Of a stretch of DNA of 64,000 nt, positions 44,857 to 53,993 are shown one piece after another. Each line of letters starts with the position of its first letter. Position 1 is the first letter of the stretch. This stretch comes from Limenecus sp048360435 (lineage in GTDB: Bacteria; Cyanobacteriota; Vampirovibrionia; Gastranaerophilales; Gastranaerophilaceae). A program made the position numbers and the translations under genes. The stretch covers positions 62,001-126,000 of the forward strand of contig DBGCOP010000009.1 of the NCBI GenBank assembly GCA_048360435.1, in the 5' to 3' direction. The notes under the pieces were generated by a model. The model made no database searches, was not told the origin of the DNA, and saw nothing but the letters and a program-made list of their open reading frames with translations.

Positions 44857-46047
44857 TCAAATTTTCCTTGCCAGAGCATAGATATAACCTTTATAGTGAT
44901 AATTTTTCAATGCAACCGATTTACATCTTATAACTTCAAATCCGCATTTTTCAAGCAGCATCTTTAAAGACTTTGGATTATATATATTTATATGTTCATG
45001 CATCATCAAATTAGTTTTACTCCAAATCCTATTAAAAAAAGAATTATCATTATTAAACCCAGATTCATCAGGTACAGAAATAAAAATAAACCCGTCCTTC
45101 TTTAAACTCGAGTGTAGCAACGTAAGAACATCAGCCGGATAGGCCAAATGTTCAAATACCTGTGTAGACATAATAAATGAAAATTTTTCTTTAACATCAG
45201 ACAATGAATTGATAACACTAACATCACTTTGAGTGTCATAGAGTGTTTTATCCAAAGAAAATTTATTTGAATTTGGATATAAATCTCTCAAAAACAAAGC
45301 ATTGCCACCATAATCAAGAAGATCATCTGATTCATTAAATATTCTTCCAATAGGTTCAAGACATTTCTTGATTTGATCTAACCTTAAATCATAAGAAGGA
45401 TGCTTATCTAAAACATCCATAATAAAAGGTTCAAAATTCTGTCTTAGTTTTATAAAGTTTTCAGTATTTCTATCTTTATAGTAGTTTGCAACCTGTTCTT
45501 CATTTGGACGCAATTTAAAATAAGAAACAGAACAATGAGGACAACACAATAGTTTTGTATTTTTTTCTTTATTATCAAACATTAAATAAGATAAAAATGG
45601 CGCAATATTTGCATTAAATTCCCTCATTCCTGGATGTGAACAAAAAATACATCTATCATCAGATTTTTGACCAAATATTTCTTTAAGAATATAACTAAAA
45701 ATATTGAAATATCTAATTACACATTTTTTCTTTTGAAGTAGTTTATAAAATTCTTCGTGCAATAAATGTTTCTTCAGCTTTTTCGCCTGCAAAACACTTA
45801 TAAAAAAAACATCAAAATCCAAATTGGAAATTTCGTCTATATTATATGTTCTGATACCGCAAAAATTTTCAGGTTTATGTTCTGTGAAACGTTTGTCAGA
45901 AATACCTATTATTTCTGATTTTGATAAATCAACAACATTAAACATCTCTTCAGCTAATTGACCGGCACCATAAAAAAAGATTTTTTTATTTTCCAATGAC
46001 TTTAAAAGCAATCTGTTTGGCAACGAGTCAAAAATAATCTCAAACAT
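44857..46047 (-). CDS. Three-part protein: NAD-like N-domain, zinc ribbon, SAM methyltransferase
   Basis: 396 residues. N-terminus: FFYGAGQLAEEMF, a Rossmann-like G-x-G motif as in sugar-nucleotide C-methyltransferase accessory domains. Middle: two Cys pairs, CIFCSHPG and CCPHC, a zinc ribbon. C-terminal class I methyltransferase-like region: LLDYGGNALFLRDLYP, MSTQVFEHL and KDGFIFISVPDE, though the glycine motif I is degenerate (DYGGNAL). Resembles methyltransferases of polysaccharide or sugar clusters. AGGAG precedes the start. Confidence 0.75.
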   Translation of the reverse strand: MFEIIFDSLPNRLLLKSLENKKIFFYGAGQLAEEMFNVVDLSKSEIIGISDKRFTEHKPENFCGIRTYNIDEISNLDFDVFFISVLQAKKLKKHLLHEEFYKLLQKKKCVIRYFNIFSYILKEIFGQKSDDRCIFCSHPGMREFNANIAPFLSYLMFDNKEKNTKLLCCPHCSVSYFKLRPNEEQVANYYKDRNTENFIKLRQNFEPFIMDVLDKHPSYDLRLDQIKKCLEPIGRIFNESDDLLDYGGNALFLRDLYPNSNKFSLDKTLYDTQSDVSVINSLSDVKEKFSFIMSTQVFEHLAYPADVLTLLHSSLKKDGFIFISVPDESGFNNDNSFFNRIWSKTNLMMHEHINIYNPKSLKMLLEKCGFEVIRCKSVALKNYHYKGYIYALARKI

Positions 46048-46115
46048 AACTTCTCCTGAAATAAATATAATATAAAAAATTTGTTAAGAAAACTTGTTTA
46101 TATTAATCTAAAAAT

Positions 46116-47495
46116 ATGAGTCAAGATTTAAAAAGAACATTATCACTCCCCGATGCAATATCAATTGTAGCAGGATCAATGATAGGATGCGGAATATTTA
46201 TTGTTTCCGCAGACATATCAAGGCAGGTAAATTCCGGTCTTTTGTTAATAATTGTCTGGATTATTGCAGGCTTCATCACACTATGCGGTGGACTGTCTTT
46301 GTGTGAATTGGCTTCAAATATTACTGACGAAGGCGGCCAATATGTATATTTAAAAAAAATATTCAATGAAAAAGTAGCCTTTTTATACGGATGGACATTA
46401 TTCCTTGTAATTCAAACAGGAACAATTGCCGCAGTATGTGTAGCATTCTCAAAATTTTTCGGTATTTTAGTTCCGACAATCAGTTCAGAAAATATTATAT
46501 TTCATCTTGAATTCTTAAAACTCTCAACACAACAGATTTTCGCAATATTCACAGTAATTTTTCTCAGCTTCCTAAATTCAAGAGGCATAAAATATGGAGT
46601 AATAACACAGAATATATTCACAGCTACTAAAGTCCTGTCGCTTGCTGCAATTATCATAACAGGCTTGGTTTTTGGCTTCAATTCACATACACTGGTTCAA
46701 AATATTCAAATGCCTGTTACATTAGGTTTTGAAACTATAAATATCATAGCAGTAGCAATTGTAGGTGCATTATTTGCCTCTATAACCTGGAATAATATTA
46801 CTTTTATTGCAGGAGAAGTCAAAACCCCCAAAAAAAATATACCCAAAGCAATGATTAGCGGAGTTTTTCTTGTTGTTTCACTTTATCTTCTAATGAATTT
46901 TATCTACCTTGGTGTATTACCCTTAGAATCCATAAAAACTTCGCCTCAAGATATAGTTGCAGCCAGAACAATTGCCGAAATATTCGGTACAATAGGTAAA
47001 GACATAATCGCAATCATTATTATGATATCAGCATTTGGTTGTGCAAACGGAATGATTCTCACCGGCTCAAGAGTATACTACAAAATGGCAAAAGACAGAG
47101 CCTTTTTCAGACCGTTGGCATTGATAAACAGAAAAACAAAAGTTCCGGTTAATTCACTATGGGCACAATGTTTGTGGATATGTATTTTGATATTGTGGGG
47201 AAACTATTCTGAACTTCTGGATTTTGTTATCTATGCCTCACTAATATTTTATATACTCGTTACGGCAGGTATATTTGTATATAGAAAAAAATTTCCAAAT
47301 ACAAATAAAAAATTCAGAATAAATAATTTTTTCCCTATAACATTCCTAATTTTAGCCAGTTATATTGTAATCTGTCTTTCAATTTATAAGCCATTATACA
47401 CAATACCGGGACTGCTTATCACAATCGCCGGTATACCTGTGTTTCATATTTGGAATAAAACTACGGAAGCCAACAATCCAAATATGACGGATTAG
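46116..47495 (+). CDS. APC-family amino-acid permease
   Basis: Twelve predicted membrane segments in 459 residues. The first helix carries the family motif VAGSMIGCGIFIV and the third region FASITWNNITFIAGE with the conserved Glu. Similar to basic or branched amino-acid exchangers; substrate unknown. No ribosome site precedes ATG. Its last 35 bases overlap the convergent gene at 47461. Confidence 0.9.
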   Translation: MSQDLKRTLSLPDAISIVAGSMIGCGIFIVSADISRQVNSGLLLIIVWIIAGFITLCGGLSLCELASNITDEGGQYVYLKKIFNEKVAFLYGWTLFLVIQTGTIAAVCVAFSKFFGILVPTISSENIIFHLEFLKLSTQQIFAIFTVIFLSFLNSRGIKYGVITQNIFTATKVLSLAAIIITGLVFGFNSHTLVQNIQMPVTLGFETINIIAVAIVGALFASITWNNITFIAGEVKTPKKNIPKAMISGVFLVVSLYLLMNFIYLGVLPLESIKTSPQDIVAARTIAEIFGTIGKDIIAIIIMISAFGCANGMILTGSRVYYKMAKDRAFFRPLALINRKTKVPVNSLWAQCLWICILILWGNYSELLDFVIYASLIFYILVTAGIFVYRKKFPNTNKKFRINNFFPITFLILASYIVICLSIYKPLYTIPGLLITIAGIPVFHIWNKTTEANNPNMTD

Positions 47496-48069
47496 AAAAC
47501 GGATCAAAAGGCTCTTCATCTTTGGGCCAGCGAGAAGGCGGTAAACCATCCATTCTTATTGCATCGCTGATAGCTTTTTCTTGTGACAAAGCTAATTTTT
47601 CATCAGCAGTATCAATTCCCCTACTTCTTGTAAAACGTTCCAAATTACGAACAACATTAAAAACTTCATCACCTGTTTTAGGGTTAATAGCATCATCAGT
47701 TAAAGTAATTGTATTAACTTCTGCATCTTCATGAAAACCCAATTTGCCATTTTCCGGATCAATATCACCTTTTACGACTGCATACAATATAGTATCTTCA
47801 TCTTTGCCATTAATCTCATTTGGCTTGTCCAAATAAAAAGCTGAATATACCTTATCAAATTTAGGATCTTCAAGGAGTTTTTTCAAACCTTCCAGAATCT
47901 CTAAGGTTTTCTTTTTTTCTTTTCCAGTAAAATCTTCACTTTCAGCAAGATCTTTTCTAAATTTATCTTCCTCTTGAAGTTTTCCAAAAGAAAGAGAATT
48001 TTGAGGTTTATTGTAATTTTGGGATATAGTTTTACTAATTTGAGAATAGTTTAAAGGGGAAATATGCAT
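47461..48069 (-). CDS. Hypothetical acidic protein, end of three-gene operon (202 aa)
   Basis: No known family. The N-terminus is Asn/Gln/Ser-rich with LSFGK near residue 27, a short motif resembling FKG elements of other proteins here. The remainder is acidic and soluble, with a helix (ETLEILEGLKKLLED-like), a strand-rich middle and a Pro/Asp-rich C-terminus ending DCWLP. AAAGGAAG precedes the ATG. It is probably co-transcribed with the two membrane proteins upstream. Confidence 0.7.
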   Translation of the reverse strand: MHISPLNYSQISKTISQNYNKPQNSLSFGKLQEEDKFRKDLAESEDFTGKEKKKTLEILEGLKKLLEDPKFDKVYSAFYLDKPNEINGKDEDTILYAVVKGDIDPENGKLGFHEDAEVNTITLTDDAINPKTGDEVFNVVRNLERFTRSRGIDTADEKLALSQEKAISDAIRMDGLPPSRWPKDEEPFDPFSNPSYLDCWLP

Positions 48070-48095
48070 ATACGCTTCCTTTCTTAATAAAGATG

Positions 48096-48731
48096 CTATT
48101 TATTTGTATTTAACATTTTTTCAAAACTTGTAAATGACTTGCTTGGAACTTGCATAATTGCCGGTGATGGTTCTTGATTTTTATCTTGCTGTTTATTATC
48201 TGAATTTGCAGAGGTTTTGTCAAGCCCCTGAGTTTTAGCAGCCTTCTTTTCTGCAAATTCTTTAATATAATGTGCAATAGGTGTAGCAGCAAAAGGTGTC
48301 AAAACTCTCTTAAGAATAATTTGGGCAAAAACAAGAGTTGCCAAGATATTAAATCCGTTTTTAGCAAGACCTAGTGCATCAGAGCTCAGTTTTGTACCAA
48401 ACTTCTTAATTATAAAGTCAAATATAGCAGGAGCCTTATTTTTAATGTACATACCCAATGTCAATTGAGTAGTCACATTTAAAACACCATTTGCAAGGTC
48501 AATCGCCGCTACAAATTTTCTCTTTTCTTCCGGAATTTTTTTATTATCAAGACTTTGTTTTGTATAATAAATACAGTTAACGAGGTCTTTTGTTGTTGTT
48601 GAAAGCAATGCAATAGTAGCAGCAGCATCACCTGCTCTTTCACTGCAAAGTTTTTTCAAAGCGTTACTATTTAAAACTTTATTTCCATACTTAGTTACTT
48701 TATCAGGCGAAAAAACGCTAGAGATCATCAT
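48096..48731 (-). CDS. Hypothetical membrane protein (211 aa), middle of operon
   Basis: Two or three amphipathic or hydrophobic helices (VNTTQLTLGMYI-like region near 90; FNILATLVFAQIILKRVLTPF near 140) and a Lys/Asn/Gln-rich disordered C-terminus. No recognised family or catalytic motif. Its ATG overlaps the stop of the 515-aa gene by one base, so the pair is translationally coupled. Confidence 0.7.
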   Translation of the reverse strand: MMISSVFSPDKVTKYGNKVLNSNALKKLCSERAGDAAATIALLSTTTKDLVNCIYYTKQSLDNKKIPEEKRKFVAAIDLANGVLNVTTQLTLGMYIKNKAPAIFDFIIKKFGTKLSSDALGLAKNGFNILATLVFAQIILKRVLTPFAATPIAHYIKEFAEKKAAKTQGLDKTSANSDNKQQDKNQEPSPAIMQVPSKSFTSFEKMLNTNK

Positions 48732-50278
48732 TATTTAACCTCCTTTTTTTCAGCAGCGGCTTTTTTTGAGTGAGCAAGGTTCGGGAACCATTCCTCCATA
48801 ATTCTAGGATATGACCAATTTAAAAGACCGCAGGTAAGAGGCAAAATTGCCAGCCCGACAACAAGTCCGCTTTTTTGTTTAAAATCGCTCAGAATTTTTT
48901 CTGAGTTGTTTATTCTTGCTGTAAGCCATTTTTTAAGTTGTACATCTCTCAATGTAGAATCAAAAGTATCTCTGCCTTCTGTTTTTAATAAATTAATTTT
49001 TGTATCAAATTTAAAACAGTCATAAACTTTTCTTTTTGCTTTTTCTATTATTTTCTCAGTTTCTGATAAATTCTCATCACGTGAAAAGACATCAAACTTA
49101 TCTTTAATTTTGTTTACAAGATTTTCAGCTTCTTTTTTATTCAATGCCATACTTGCATCGTCAACTGTATCAGGAGCAGACGCAAAAAGGTCTTCTGCCT
49201 GCCTTAACAGCTTTTCAAATAACTCTTTTTCCTTTTGCTGAATACGCACACTAGCATCTGCAGAGCTTACATTATTTACAGAAAGTTGACGAATATAATC
49301 AGCCAATTGTTTTTTAGCTTCTTTATAAATTTGTGCAGATTTGAACTTGACTTTTGCAGAAGAATAAAGTTCATGTTCAACGTTCATTTTAGCCAGTTCT
49401 GTAATACGATCTTTACTTGCATGCTCACTTAATTCTTTGAAATCAAGATTGATATTATTTGACTTTAAATATTTAGCAAATTTTTTATTTTTCTTTAAAT
49501 CACTAAGAGAATTAATGGTAATTTTTTCTTTTTTACCGTCATTAACAAACTCAATAACATTTTCACCGACAAATTGAATATTATGCTCTTGTTTCAAATA
49601 ATAAACAATTAAATCTTTTTCTGCTTTAGCAAAATCAGCCGGAGCCAGCATACTTTCAATTTTTACCATTCCATTCTGACCTAAATGTTTTTTCAAATAT
49701 TCAGGCTCTGTTCCATTCAAAACAGATTTTCTGATTTTACGAAGCTCATCATAGAAAGCATTATCTTTGTATTTTTGATATAAAAGACCTTTAATTTCTC
49801 CTTTTCTCAAGGATTGCAATATCTCAGGGTTATCCCTTTTAATTTTTTGATAATCAAAATCAATAGCTTTATTTACAACCGATCTCATTGGAGCAGCTGA
49901 CAAATCACATCTGTCGAGATGATATTGTGTTGCCATTTTATCAACCCAGTTATTGTAAGCAGTCATAATGGGCACCTGAGCAGCGAGAGTAATTAAAGCC
50001 GAAATAGGCTGCCTTGCGGCAGTGTATTTTTTAGTGGCACTATCTTCTTTTGCAAGAGGGTTATGGATAATAAAAATAGGTGCAACACCAGCTGTACCAA
50101 CAGCTGTAACAGCATTATTAAAGTGTTCACCTTTACATTGATTTGCTTTGTTCATGAGCTTTTCAAACAAATTCGCATTATCAAGCTTCACATTAGATTT
50201 TATAAATCTGTTTCTAATATATGCAATGTTTTTGCTAGCTCTATTTTTATTGACAACTAAGCTAATTTCCTGAATCAT
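48731..50278 (-). CDS. Hypothetical membrane-associated coiled-coil protein (515 aa)
   Basis: First gene of the operon. It opens with a basic region, then a moderately hydrophobic stretch (AVTAVGTAGVAPIFIIHNP) near residue 60 and another (PISALITLAAQVPIM) near 100. Residues about 130-470 are charged, Lys/Glu-rich helix, probably coiled coil. A C-terminal hydrophobic segment (SGLVVGLAILPLTCGLLNW) ends the protein. Layout resembles the 491-aa protein at 2875. AAGGTGG precedes the ATG. Unknown function. Confidence 0.75.
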   Translation of the reverse strand: MIQEISLVVNKNRASKNIAYIRNRFIKSNVKLDNANLFEKLMNKANQCKGEHFNNAVTAVGTAGVAPIFIIHNPLAKEDSATKKYTAARQPISALITLAAQVPIMTAYNNWVDKMATQYHLDRCDLSAAPMRSVVNKAIDFDYQKIKRDNPEILQSLRKGEIKGLLYQKYKDNAFYDELRKIRKSVLNGTEPEYLKKHLGQNGMVKIESMLAPADFAKAEKDLIVYYLKQEHNIQFVGENVIEFVNDGKKEKITINSLSDLKKNKKFAKYLKSNNINLDFKELSEHASKDRITELAKMNVEHELYSSAKVKFKSAQIYKEAKKQLADYIRQLSVNNVSSADASVRIQQKEKELFEKLLRQAEDLFASAPDTVDDASMALNKKEAENLVNKIKDKFDVFSRDENLSETEKIIEKAKRKVYDCFKFDTKINLLKTEGRDTFDSTLRDVQLKKWLTARINNSEKILSDFKQKSGLVVGLAILPLTCGLLNWSYPRIMEEWFPNLAHSKKAAAEKKEVK

Positions 50279-50355
50279 ATTTCCACCTTAAACACACTTC
50301 TATATATAATAAAACTGTAAAAAATAAAAATTGCGCATATTTAAACCAAATGTTA

Positions 50356-50394
50356 AGACTTGTTACAAGTCTGTCATGAATAGAATAGATGACA
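50356..50394. promoter_or_regulatory. Palindromes between the membrane-protein operon and ftsZ
   Basis: AGACTTGT-T-ACAAGTCT (50356-50372) is a perfect 17-base palindrome, and TGTCAT...ATGACA (50372-50394) overlaps it by one base. They lie in the 296-base divergent region between 50278 and ftsZ and could bind a regulator of either side. A TATAAT at 50504 is a likely ftsZ -10. Confidence 0.4.
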
Positions 50395-50574
50395 TGATTA
50401 ATAATACATCGGACAAAAAAAATGTTAAGAAAATCTTTAACTTATATTAAAAAAAATATTAAAATATCTTAATTTTCTTTACTATTTAATTTTTTTAAAA
50501 TAGTATAATGATTAAGTTATAATCAAAAAATAACCTTTCGAGTAAAAAGTATTAGATTGAAAGAGGTCAAATAA

Positions 50575-51771
50575 GTGGAAAATTTCGGACCGGATATCTT
50601 CGGAAGAAGAGACAAAGAACAAGATAATGATACCACACAGGTATCAAATGTAGCAGATATTAAGGTTATCGGTGCAGGCGGCGGCGGCGGAAATGCCGTA
50701 AATAGAATGATTAAAGCAGGTCTCACCGGCGTAGACTTCTGGGCAATGAACACAGATGCCCAGGTATTGAAAATGTCTCTGGCAGAAAACAAAGTTCAAT
50801 TAGGCGGAAAGCTTACAGAAGGACTCGGTGCAGGCGGAGACCCTTCAGTTGGAGAAAAAGCTGCTGAAGAAACAAGAGACCAGATTGTACAAGCACTTGA
50901 CGGAGCAAATATGGTATTTGTCACTGCCGGTATGGGTGGTGGAACAGGTACAGGTTCAGCTCCTGTTATTGCTAAAATCGCTAAAGAATTAGGCGCATTA
51001 ACAATTGGTGTTGTAACAAAACCTTTCAGCTTTGAAGGCAAACGCAGAATGAATCAGGCTATGCAGGGTCTTGAAAAACTTAAAGAAACTGTTGACGCTC
51101 TTATTGTTATTCCAAATGACAAGCTTTTAGAAGTTGTTGAAAGAAGAACAACAATGAAAGAAGCTTTTCAGGTTGTAGATGAAGTTCTCTTAAGAGGTGT
51201 TCAGGGTATTTCCGACATCATCACAGTGCCAGGTCTTATTAACGTAGACTTTGCTGACATCAAAGCAGTTATGCAATCAAGCGGATCTGCTCTTATGGGT
51301 ATAGGCAGAGGAACAGGCGAAGGCAGAGCAATGGAAGCTGCAAAATTAGCTATCAATTCACCTCTGTTAGAAACATCTATCAATGGTGCTTCAGGCATCA
51401 TAATGAACGTCACAGGCGGATCTGATATGACACTTCATGAAGTTACGGAAGCTGCACAAGTTATTCATGATGCTGTTTCAGAAGATGCAATTGTTACCTT
51501 CGGTTCTGTTATTGATGACAGAATTCAGGGAGAAATTCAAATAACTGTTATTGCAACCGGTTTTGAAATGAAAACACCCGAACTCGGTGCAAAAAAAGAA
51601 ACTAAAGCATTAAGTGCGGCTGATTTCTTCTCAGGTTCATTTAATACAGGAAGTAACGTTTCCCCTGCTGCACCAAATACGCAACAACCCAAACCGGCAA
51701 TTGCACCTGCTCAAAAATCTCAATCTGATTTGATGAGTATAATAGATATTCCTCCGTTCTTACAAAAATAA
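50575..51771 (+). CDS. ftsZ: Cell-division GTPase FtsZ
   Basis: Forms the division ring. GTG start with GAGG six bases upstream. Tubulin signature GGGTGTGSAPV, N-terminal GAGGGGGNAVNRM, T7 loop VDFADIKAVM, and the C-terminal conserved peptide DIPPFLQK that binds ZipA/SepF/FtsA-type partners. A short Pro/Gln linker precedes the tail. Complete at 398 residues. It is not in a dcw cluster here. Confidence 0.97.
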   Translation: MENFGPDIFGRRDKEQDNDTTQVSNVADIKVIGAGGGGGNAVNRMIKAGLTGVDFWAMNTDAQVLKMSLAENKVQLGGKLTEGLGAGGDPSVGEKAAEETRDQIVQALDGANMVFVTAGMGGGTGTGSAPVIAKIAKELGALTIGVVTKPFSFEGKRRMNQAMQGLEKLKETVDALIVIPNDKLLEVVERRTTMKEAFQVVDEVLLRGVQGISDIITVPGLINVDFADIKAVMQSSGSALMGIGRGTGEGRAMEAAKLAINSPLLETSINGASGIIMNVTGGSDMTLHEVTEAAQVIHDAVSEDAIVTFGSVIDDRIQGEIQITVIATGFEMKTPELGAKKETKALSAADFFSGSFNTGSNVSPAAPNTQQPKPAIAPAQKSQSDLMSIIDIPPFLQK

Positions 51772-51786
51772 CGGTTGAACATAAAA

Positions 51787-51819
51787 GAAAAAGACCTGAA
51801 TAAATGTCAGGTCTTTTTT
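51787..51819 (+). terminator. Terminator after ftsZ
   Basis: AAAAAGACCTGA pairs with TCAGGTCTTTTT around a six-base loop, followed by further T residues. Confidence 0.9.
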
Positions 51820-51907
51820 TATTAATATTATTTAAAAGGTTATTGTATTTAGAAATTGTTGGCATATAATAAAATTACTCACCAAACCTCATTGCAGATT
51901 TTTAGGG

Positions 51908-51926
51908 GGGTGGCAGAAAACCGCCC
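51908..51926 (+). promoter_or_regulatory. Hairpin in the rpsT leader
   Basis: GGGTGG (51908-51913) and CCGCCC (51921-51926) form a six-pair GC-rich stem with a CAGAAAA loop, 29 bases before the rpsT ATG. Ribosomal-protein leaders often bind their own product; here that is conjecture. Confidence 0.35.
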
Positions 51927-51955
51927 GATGAAATGCAAATGAAAGGAAACAAAAA

Positions 51956-52225
51956 ATGGCTAATATTAAATCCGCTAAAAAAAGAGTACTTATAGCAGAA
52001 AGAAACAGATTGAAAAATGTTGCTGTGAAATCTGAAATCAAAACTGCTGTTAGAAAAACTTTAGAATTAGCACAAGCCAAAAATGAAGCAGAATTGAAAC
52101 CGGCATTGAGTCATGCTTATAAATTGTGTGATAAAGCTGTTTCAAAAGGTGTTTTGCACAAAAACACTGCTGCTAGAAAAAAATCAAGATTAACTCTTGC
52201 TGTTAACAAATTGTTAGCTAAGTAG
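51956..52225 (+). CDS. rpsT: 30S ribosomal protein S20
   Basis: Binds 16S rRNA during early small-subunit assembly. 89 residues, Lys/Ala-rich, starting MANIKSAKKRVL and with KGVLHKNTAARKKSRL near the C-terminus, diagnostic of S20. A good ribosome site (AAAGGAA) precedes ATG. Monocistronic with its own terminator. Confidence 0.97.
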   Translation: MANIKSAKKRVLIAERNRLKNVAVKSEIKTAVRKTLELAQAKNEAELKPALSHAYKLCDKAVSKGVLHKNTAARKKSRLTLAVNKLLAK

Positions 52226-52238
52226 TTAAAAAAGATTA

Positions 52239-52273
52239 AAAAAATACCGCTTATGAATTAAGCGGTATTTTTT
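52239..52273 (+). terminator. Terminator after rpsT, bidirectional
   Basis: AAAATACCGCTT pairs with AAGCGGTATTTT; A- and T-tracts on both sides mean it can also end the convergent minus-strand gene. Confidence 0.88.
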
Positions 52274-52286
52274 ATTAAAATTTTGT

Positions 52287-52532
52287 TTATCCTACCAATC
52301 TGCTTTCATCAGATTCAGAAGCCTTAACCATAATAGCATGTTCAACAGGATTTTCTTTTTTGATTGAATTATCAAAGCCAAAATCATCATAGCCAAGTTC
52401 ATCTTTAGGCTTTTTCATTTGATATTCATCAACAAGCTTTTTAGCCAGTTCAGCAATTTCATATACCAATTGATAACGATTTTCTGAATTTTCGTTTAAT
52501 TCCCATGCAACTTTGATTATTTGATGAGTCAT
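52287..52532 (-). CDS. rpoZ: Probable RNA polymerase omega subunit
   Basis: 81 residues from ATG at 52532, chosen because GGAG lies six bases upstream. ENRYQLVYEIAELAKKL matches the omega helix (N-R-Y-x-L-V...A-x-x-A) and NPVEHAIMV corresponds to the KPVxxAIxE segment. An acidic insert (ELGYDDFGFDNS) lies between, similar in place to cyanobacterial omega. Divergence leaves moderate doubt. Confidence 0.65.
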   Translation of the reverse strand: MTHQIIKVAWELNENSENRYQLVYEIAELAKKLVDEYQMKKPKDELGYDDFGFDNSIKKENPVEHAIMVKASESDESRLVG

Positions 52533-52607
52533 TTTTATCTCCAATATTTCCAAATTTACTTATATATAAAACTATAATATAAGAAGAATTTAATATCAAT
52601 AATATTT

Positions 52608-53765
52608 TTATAAATTTGCATTAACCATGTAATTGTAAATTAATGAAGATGCTGCAACTATAAAATCCTTGCCTTCAGGTGAATTATATGGGCGGTTAAC
52701 AAGCATAACAACAATATACTTTTTCCCGTTAGGAGTATAAACTATACCTGCATCACCGAGCATTTTTCCAATATCGCCTGTTTTATGAATAAATATAGCA
52801 CTTGATGGTAAACCAGCCTGCACAAGCCTGTTGTTATGAACATGGCTCATATAATCAACCATTTTTTCTCTTGAATTCAAAGTTAAAAAGTTCGGATTGT
52901 CAATGTTATACAACATTGTTGCCATTTCTTTTGAGGTAGTAACATTTGTCCCGCTCAAATCAGGAAGCCAATCATTTAAACGGGTGTGTTTCATTCCCCA
53001 TTTTCTCAAAGACTGATTCATTGCATTCATTCCGCCGGTCGCATCCATAAGCATGTTAGTTGCAGAATTGTCAGATTCCGTAATCATAACTCTGGCAAGA
53101 TCATCAACACTATAAACAGCCTTGTCACCTTTAAATTGTAAACTGCCGGAACCTTCTGATTTATAATAATCAGTCATCGCAATCTTATCATCAAGTTTAA
53201 TCATACCTGCTTCAATAGCCTTGAAAAGTTGTATCAAAACAGGAATTTTAATAATGCTGGCAGTCGGATATACATCATCAGCGTTCAAATCGGCATGTTT
53301 TCCTGATTCATAGTCCCATACATAAATAGATGGCTTCAAGGCAGGATGTGAAGCTGCCATGAATTTTAAATTATTTTCCAAATCAGTCATATGATAAGTT
53401 TCATACAAAGACTGCATCTGAGGTTTTTTGAGCTCTGTTGAGCTTAAAAGATTTATTCCAAGAAAATGATTATTACTCAAATATGAAGAAGTAGGGCTAT
53501 AAAGTTGATTATAATCAACTTTTAAAGCAGGATATTTAGGTGTTCTCAAAAAGAGAGGTCTTGTAACTTGATCCATATAAAGAGGTGCCACCTGTATAAC
53601 AAAAAAGACTGCGAAAATAAGTTGAAAAATAACAGCAAGTGGGTGCACACGTTTTTTTAGCTGTTTTTTCGAAGTTCTCTGCACAGCAGGACGAATATTA
53701 TGAGAATACTTACTCTGTCTGTAATAGTCGTATCTGACTTCCGGCTTGTAAACAGGTCTAGCCAA
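52608..53765 (-). CDS. Membrane-anchored class A beta-lactamase-fold hydrolase
   Basis: 385 residues from a TTG start (G-rich site eight bases upstream; a stop or missing anchor excludes others). A basic N-terminal tail and one membrane helix (LAVIFQLIFAVFFVIQV) place the enzyme outside the inner membrane. Catalytic motifs: TASIIKIP (S-x-x-K), ESDNSAT (SDN) and HKTGDIG (KTG). The omega-loop reads RLNDWLPDLSG where true class A enzymes have W-E166-P-E-L-N170, so both Glu166 and Asn170 are replaced. Probably a peptidase or penicillin-binding relative rather than an active beta-lactamase. Confidence 0.88.
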   Translation of the reverse strand: MARPVYKPEVRYDYYRQSKYSHNIRPAVQRTSKKQLKKRVHPLAVIFQLIFAVFFVIQVAPLYMDQVTRPLFLRTPKYPALKVDYNQLYSPTSSYLSNNHFLGINLLSSTELKKPQMQSLYETYHMTDLENNLKFMAASHPALKPSIYVWDYESGKHADLNADDVYPTASIIKIPVLIQLFKAIEAGMIKLDDKIAMTDYYKSEGSGSLQFKGDKAVYSVDDLARVMITESDNSATNMLMDATGGMNAMNQSLRKWGMKHTRLNDWLPDLSGTNVTTSKEMATMLYNIDNPNFLTLNSREKMVDYMSHVHNNRLVQAGLPSSAIFIHKTGDIGKMLGDAGIVYTPNGKKYIVVMLVNRPYNSPEGKDFIVAASSLIYNYMVNANL

Positions 53766-53993
53766 CCTAAAATCCCCCCAATAATCTAATATAATTATAA
53801 TAATATTAATAAATTTTTATTCCATACTACAAATGAAGTAGTATCTAACTATAAATTATCATTTTAAACAACAGAGAACAAGTATTTTACATTTTTTAAG
53901 AAGATTTATGAAAATCTGGTTCGAATGAGTTATATACATTTATGAGGACATTTGGTATTATAATTACAATAGTAAACACAAGGATAAATTATT

